Of a stretch of 24,375 nucleotides of DNA, positions 21,491 through 24,375 are shown piece after piece; the stretch's first letter is position 1, and the number at the start of each line of letters is the position of its first letter. The stretch comes from Methanomassiliicoccus sp. UBA345. GTDB lineage: Archaea > Thermoplasmatota > Thermoplasmata > Methanomassiliicoccales > Methanomassiliicoccaceae. The stretch spans positions 62,450-86,824 of the forward strand of contig DATD01000012.1 of NCBI GenBank assembly GCA_002504525.1. The letters are read 5' to 3'. The position numbers and the translations under genes are program-made. Below the pieces are notes generated by a model. That model saw only the letters and a program-made list of their open reading frames with translations, was not told the origin of the DNA and did no database searches.

Positions 21491-22233
21491 GCGTCCAGGC
21501 CGAACCACTCCGCCTCGGTGCACAGGCGCCGGTACGATGGAGCGACGACCACCGCAGCGGCGGCGGCCAGGCCGGCAACGGCCGCGGCGGGATGAACGCC
21601 AAGATAGGCGGCGGTGAGCGAACCGGCGGCCACCGCGCCGCCGATCGCCGGCCTGAAGCGATACGCATTGACGGCCACCCTATACTTATCGAGCAGCTCG
21701 TCCTCCGCTTCCGGCGGGCCCAGGACCGAGGCGGAGATGGCCGCCGAGAACAGCGTCGCCTGGTGCATGATCTCATCGGGATTCTTGAGCGGACGAACGT
21801 CGGTGACGCAGCGGCGGACGAAGCGCGGCGAGCACACGGCCGCATCGATGCCATCCAGCACCGCATGCCTCATAGGGCACAGGTCCGCCACTTCCTCCTC
21901 CCGGGCGTCGTGGCGGCGAAAGTTCCGCCCCGGCGAGACGCTCTTGTCCTGGATGTAGTGCAGCCCCCTCCCCAGGTTCTTCAGGGCCCAGTAGTCGTTG
22001 CCGATGAGGTAGGCCTGACGGGCCCGCCACATGTACGCCATGATCGTTCCCGTGGGCGGGGTGTGATGGGGCGCCCGCACGATGCGGAGTCTGCTGCCCT
22101 GCTCACGGAAAGCGGCGTCCGGCCTCCGGTCCGGCTCCACCGATCCATTGCACAGCGCCCTCTCCAGCTCGTCCGGCAGGCCCATCTCGGCAGAGATGGC
22201 CTTGGCTATGGCCACATGGCTCTTCCACTTCAT
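21478..22233 (-). CDS. Zinc-dependent phospholipase C/S1-P1-like protein
   Basis: A 251-residue protein starting MKWKSHVAIAKAISAEMGLP. The His/Asp layout resembles zinc-dependent phospholipase C and S1/P1 nucleases: W3 and H6 near the N-terminus, GSVEPDRRPD at 30-39, the H56-H57 pair in APHHTPP, and the helix LGRGLHYIQDKSVSPG with H92 and D96. In the classical family the N-terminal Trp of the mature protein is a zinc ligand and follows a cleaved signal peptide; here the Trp is residue 3 with no signal peptide, so the protein may be cytoplasmic or a distant member. The C-terminal part has two Ala/Gly-rich membrane-like segments (GGAVAAGSLTAAYLGV; AAVAGLAAAAAVVVA). No clear ribosome binding site. 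TAG stop, inside the convergent MBL gene. Confidence 0.7.
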   Translation of the reverse strand: MKWKSHVAIAKAISAEMGLPDELERALCNGSVEPDRRPDAAFREQGSRLRIVRAPHHTPPTGTIMAYMWRARQAYLIGNDYWALKNLGRGLHYIQDKSVSPGRNFRRHDAREEEVADLCPMRHAVLDGIDAAVCSPRFVRRCVTDVRPLKNPDEIMHQATLFSAAISASVLGPPEAEDELLDKYRVAVNAYRFRPAIGGAVAAGSLTAAYLGVHPAAAVAGLAAAAAVVVAPSYRRLCTEAEWFGLDAHKR

Positions 22234-22299
22234 CCCTTCTCGGCGCCTGACGGCGCGTCCGGGTATAAGAACGGGGACAGGGGCATTCCGAAAGTGCCT

Positions 22300-22875
22300 T
22301 CAGCGGCGCTTCTCCTCCCCCCTAGCCGCCTCCTTCCTCCGCCGGGACAGCGTGTCGAACGCTATCACGATCACCAGGCACAGCACGGCCACCACCCCGA
22401 AGGCCATGATGGCCCTCAGGCCGTCGGACGCCGAGCTCGTCTCCACGCTGATGTTGAACGACAGCAACGACTCTCGGACGATCGAACCCTCCGCGCCGGC
22501 CGGGGAGACCGCCACCAGGCAATAGGTCCCGGGCCGCAGCACCAGCTCCGCCGATGCCCCCGGAACGGAGGTGAAGGAACCGTCGGCGATGTAGGTGAAC
22601 GGCTCTCCTTCCTCGAAGCGCTGATGCTCGGCAGCGGTCATGAGGAACAGGTCGATCCGTCCGCCGGTCTCGTCCTCGACGTCGTATGAGAACCGGGTCT
22701 CGCGGTCCAGCACGATCTTCCAGGAGTGCGATCCTCCGGAGGGGACGAGCACCTCCCCCGAATCGGCGGAGGCAGGGGTGAACAGGACGATCGAGATGAG
22801 AAGAGCCGTTGCTATCACAGGAAGGATCGTTCTAAGCGTCCCAGTACACCCCGTACTATCTTGGGAGCGCCCCAA
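22300..22875 (-). CDS. Secreted, membrane-anchored beta-domain protein (p24/GOLD-like), copy 2
   Basis: About 191 residues from a TTG start. A signal peptide (LRTILPVIATALLISIVLF, ending near PASADS) precedes a beta-rich ectodomain of about 110 residues (LVPSGGSHSWKIVLDRETRF; RIDLFLMTAAEHQRFEEGE; LVLRPGTYCLVAVSP). A C-terminal membrane helix (AIMAFGVVAVLCLVIVIAF) and a short Arg/Lys-rich tail (RRRKEAARGEEKRR) follow. This architecture and the 'F.v....d.idlfl.t..e...f..g' pattern resemble GOLD/emp24-p24-like proteins annotated in some archaea. It follows its paralogue after 12 bases. Start uncertain: TTG 22875 lacks a ribosome binding site, and GTG 22818 gives a shorter signal peptide without basic residues. 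Confidence 0.75.
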   Translation of the reverse strand: MGRSQDSTGCTGTLRTILPVIATALLISIVLFTPASADSGEVLVPSGGSHSWKIVLDRETRFSYDVEDETGGRIDLFLMTAAEHQRFEEGEPFTYIADGSFTSVPGASAELVLRPGTYCLVAVSPAGAEGSIVRESLLSFNISVETSSASDGLRAIMAFGVVAVLCLVIVIAFDTLSRRRKEAARGEEKRR

Positions 22876-22887
22876 TAATAAAGGTTC

Positions 22888-23319
22888 TCATTTCCTGCGT
22901 GCCAGACGGACCGCCGCGGCTACGCCGATGGCGGCGGCGATGCTCAACACCAGCACGTTCTTGGCCGTCAGTCCGCCCAGCACCTCGTGGTCCAGATAGA
23001 TGCGGTAGTCCACCTTAGCTCCTGACGACCAGTTGCTGGCGATGGTGAGGATATACGACCCATTCGGCAGGAAGACCGATCGGCGGACGGAGAGCGAGGA
23101 GTGGTCCTCCAGAACGGTCTCGCCGTCATGAGTGAGCAGGACATCGATAGGAGCGTCGGCCGTCACAGTGTATGCCAAGTACAATCCGGAACCGCTGTCG
23201 ATGTCGAAGGTTATCGACTCGCCGGGAGCGAGCAGCTTCTCAGCGATCTCGGTGCTGGGCATCGGGACCGCAAGCAGGAGGAGCGCCAGGACCAGAACGG
23301 TGAGCATCGCCGCGTTCAT
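22888..23319 (-). CDS. Secreted, membrane-anchored beta-domain protein (p24/GOLD-like), copy 1
   Basis: A 143-residue protein with the same plan as the following gene: signal peptide (MNAAMLTVLVLALLLLAVPM), a beta-rich ectodomain (LLAPGESITFDIDSGSGLYL; APIDVLLTHDGETVLEDHS; SVFLPNGSYILTIASN), one C-terminal membrane helix (NVLVLSIAAAIGVAAAV) and a basic RLARRK tail. The ectodomain begins with a 'l.pGes..f..d' segment and ends with a 'pnGsYil.i.sn' strand equivalent to 'rpGtYclvavsp' in its neighbour, which supports common origin. N-glycosylation-type sequons NGS and NWS are present. Likely exposed on the outer face of the membrane, function unknown. No good Shine-Dalgarno before the ATG at 23319. 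Confidence 0.78.
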   Translation of the reverse strand: MNAAMLTVLVLALLLLAVPMPSTEIAEKLLAPGESITFDIDSGSGLYLAYTVTADAPIDVLLTHDGETVLEDHSSLSVRRSVFLPNGSYILTIASNWSSGAKVDYRIYLDHEVLGGLTAKNVLVLSIAAAIGVAAAVRLARRK

Positions 23320-23465
23320 TGCAAGCCATAGGGGATAATCATGCCGGAGCAGGCGCCGAGGACGGCGTCATACCGCCGCGCGTTCCCGAACGGCCGCGGC
23401 GGCTCATCCAGATACCATGCGGAACGCTGTCGGGGAGGATGGAGGTCTGACGCAAATGCTCCAAG

Positions 23466-23515
23466 TGTCAGACAGGGGGCTGACAATGTTTATATAATTA
23501 GATGACGATTCGTCA
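23466..23515 (+). promoter_or_regulatory. Promoter with two inverted repeats flanking the TATA box
   Basis: TTTATATAA (23489-23497) is centred 26 bases before the ATG at 23519, so the mRNA is probably leaderless. Upstream is TGTCAG-8 bases-CTGACA (23466-23485). Downstream, over the expected transcription start, is a perfect palindrome TGACGA-T-TCGTCA (23503-23515). The first could be an activator or BRE-proximal site and the second a repressor site. Confidence 0.6.
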
Positions 23516-23518
23516 AGC

Positions 23519-23926
23519 ATGTCTCAGGATGGGAAGACATTCGACCTTAGGAACATAGACGGCCAGACCGTTGGTGTCATCACCATAGCGGTCGGCTTCG
23601 CACTGCTGATCGCGTTCTACGTGGTCAGCGAGAGCATATACCTCATGATACCAGTCATCATGCTCGAGATCGGCATCTACGGCATGGCCCTCGGCGCGTT
23701 CTCCTACCTCCGTGGCGCCAGGACCTCCGGCCGCTGGGGCAATGACTCCGTGTACAGCCTGTTCTGGGGAAGCATGATCGCCGTCATCGGCACCATGTGG
23801 ATCGCCTACGACAGGTTCGCGGACATCACCGCTCTGCCTGCCTTCGTTGCGGCGTTCCTGTTCTACTTCGGCATCACGATGCTGATCCTGAACCGGAACA
23901 AGTCCGTCAGGTCGAGGGTCTGGTAA
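23519..23926 (+). CDS. Four-helix membrane protein of unknown function
   Basis: A 135-residue protein. A polar N-terminus (MSQDGKTFDLRNIDGQ) is followed by four hydrophobic segments: GVITIAVGFALLIAFYVV (about 19-36), IYLMIPVIMLEIGIYGMALG (about 40-59), a positively charged loop with GARTSGRWGND, LFWGSMIAVIGTMWIAY (about 80-96), and FVAAFLFYFGITMLIL (about 108-123), ending in a basic tail (NRNKSVRSRVW). No family is recognised. The very strong TATA box with two flanking inverted repeats shows a regulated, leaderless single gene. TAA stop, followed by the structured element at 23945-24001. Confidence 0.85.
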   Translation: MSQDGKTFDLRNIDGQTVGVITIAVGFALLIAFYVVSESIYLMIPVIMLEIGIYGMALGAFSYLRGARTSGRWGNDSVYSLFWGSMIAVIGTMWIAYDRFADITALPAFVAAFLFYFGITMLILNRNKSVRSRVW

Positions 23927-23944
23927 AACGAACCTCTAACCATC

Positions 23945-24001
23945 AGGCCGCCCCACTCAGTTCACACCCCTGAGGCAGCAAGGACTGCTCGGGGGCGGCC
24001 T
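23945..24001. other. Possible three-way-junction RNA structure downstream of membrane-protein gene
   Basis: An outer 10-base stem AGGCCGCCCC (23945-23954) with GGGGCGGCCT (23992-24001) encloses two further hairpins: CTCAG (23956-23960) with CTGAG (23970-23974), and GCAG (23975-23978) with CTGC (23985-23988). A separate hairpin CCGGC-CGTT-like loop-GCCGG (24013-24027) and the pyrimidine run CCTTTTCCCTTCT follow. It may be the 3' untranslated region of the upstream gene or a small RNA. Confidence 0.4.
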
Positions 24002-24086
24002 GGAAAATCCTTCCGGCGCGTTGCCGGCGAGATCCTTTTCCCTTCTAATCTTCGTTCGACCGCGTTCGAATGCCATCTTCCATACA

Positions 24087-24094
24087 TTTTATAA
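24087..24094 (+). promoter_or_regulatory. TATA box for the last, partial gene
   Basis: TTTTATAA within ACATTTTATAATG, centred about 28 bases before the ATG at 24119. No ribosome binding site lies between, so the mRNA is probably leaderless. Confidence 0.55.
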
Positions 24095-24118
24095 TGACGG
24101 GAATGCCGTTATTTCATC

Positions 24119-24375
24119 ATGAAGCGCCTCCGCGATGACCGCCGAGGGATCATAGGCGTGATCCTGGCGTTGATCGTCATCCTCATCGTGATCATCGTCG
24201 TGGCAGCGCTGCTGCTCATCCCATTCCGCAGCGCGCCGGTGGAAGAGCACAGGGAGGCGGCCATCGGGACGGGGGTGGAGGCGCTGACCCTGAACCTGAA
24301 CATCGACGTGGGCAATGTTACGGTGAGGTTCGTTGATGATGCCAATGTCGGGGTTTCGCTTGACGTAACGGGACA
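24119..24375 (+). CDS. Membrane-anchored beta-rich protein, N-terminal part (cut by window end)
   Basis: ATG at 24119 opens a frame that runs to the window edge (85 codons seen). A basic N-terminus (MKRLRDDRRGIIG) leads into one long membrane helix (VILALIVILIVIIVVAALLL), then an extracytoplasmic segment. After a charged linker (VEEHREAAIGTG), beta-like repeats begin: LTLNLNIDVGNVTVRFVDDA, then VGVSLDVTG. The 'l.ln.dvGnvtv' pattern recalls adhesin-like or DUF4097-type beta-solenoid proteins, but too little is visible to assign one. The basic residues before the helix suggest N-in topology with the beta domain outside. Confidence 0.75.
   Translation, partial: MKRLRDDRRGIIGVILALIVILIVIIVVAALLLIPFRSAPVEEHREAAIGTGVEALTLNLNIDVGNVTVRFVDDANVGVSLDVTG

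Noticed and set aside
23945..24001. tRNA gene
   Set aside because: No anticodon arm, T-loop consensus or CCA-like end; stem lengths do not fit.
1..24375. CRISPR array, transposon or prophage
   Set aside because: No regularly spaced repeats, transposase, integrase or phage structural gene was seen on either strand.

Overview
The window reads as a high-GC euryarchaeal chromosome segment, most likely Thermoplasmata and close to Methanomassiliicoccales. The domain call is firm. It carries archaeal RNA polymerase subunit K next to ribosomal protein S2, an RPA gene with its RPA-associated partner, PurP, Nep1, and many A/T-rich TATA boxes about 26 bases upstream of start codons. The order-level call is an inference from overall gene style. 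No 16S rRNA, mcr or pyl gene is present to settle it.

Layout. 1-1542: the Lys/Ala/Pro-rich tail of an unidentified protein, a threonine aldolase and a Trm112-like zinc protein. 1700-3795: a class I aminotransferase and an MBL-fold hydrolase on the minus strand, divergent from pdxS (3931-4839). 4925-6986: a minus-strand cluster of purP, nep1 (one-base overlap) and a small ABM-domain protein. 7025-8384: a small membrane protein and an unknown coiled-coil protein. 8580-10810: RPA and RPA-associated protein, overlapping by one base. 10841-12510: MEMO-family protein and a zinc-ribbon membrane protein in one minus-strand operon. 12653-13447: rpoK-rpsB. 13732-14440: the wreck of a membrane sensor histidine kinase. 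14409-16164: leuC-leuD type isomerase. 16462-18180: AMP-forming acyl-CoA/acetyl-CoA synthetase. 18248-19182: cupin and CBS-pair proteins. 19346-21490: a DUF6884/YaaA-like protein followed by an RNase J-like MBL/beta-CASP protein. 21478-23319: a zinc-dependent phospholipase C-like protein and two tandem secreted, membrane-anchored beta-domain proteins. 23519-24375: a four-helix membrane protein, a structured intergenic element, and the start of a membrane-anchored protein cut by the window edge.

Most of the window is core metabolism (PLP, purine, branched-chain or 2-oxoacid elongation, acetate/acyl activation) and information processing (replication, transcription, translation, ribosome biogenesis). 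I see no CRISPR array, tRNA, rRNA, transposase or prophage. The less ordinary signals are these: many apparently leaderless genes; several perfect palindromes placed on or just beside TATA boxes; a recognisable kinase pseudogene that keeps its promoter; the DUF6884-like/RNase J-like pair; the tandem p24/GOLD-like surface proteins; and a possible three-way-junction RNA at 23945-24001.
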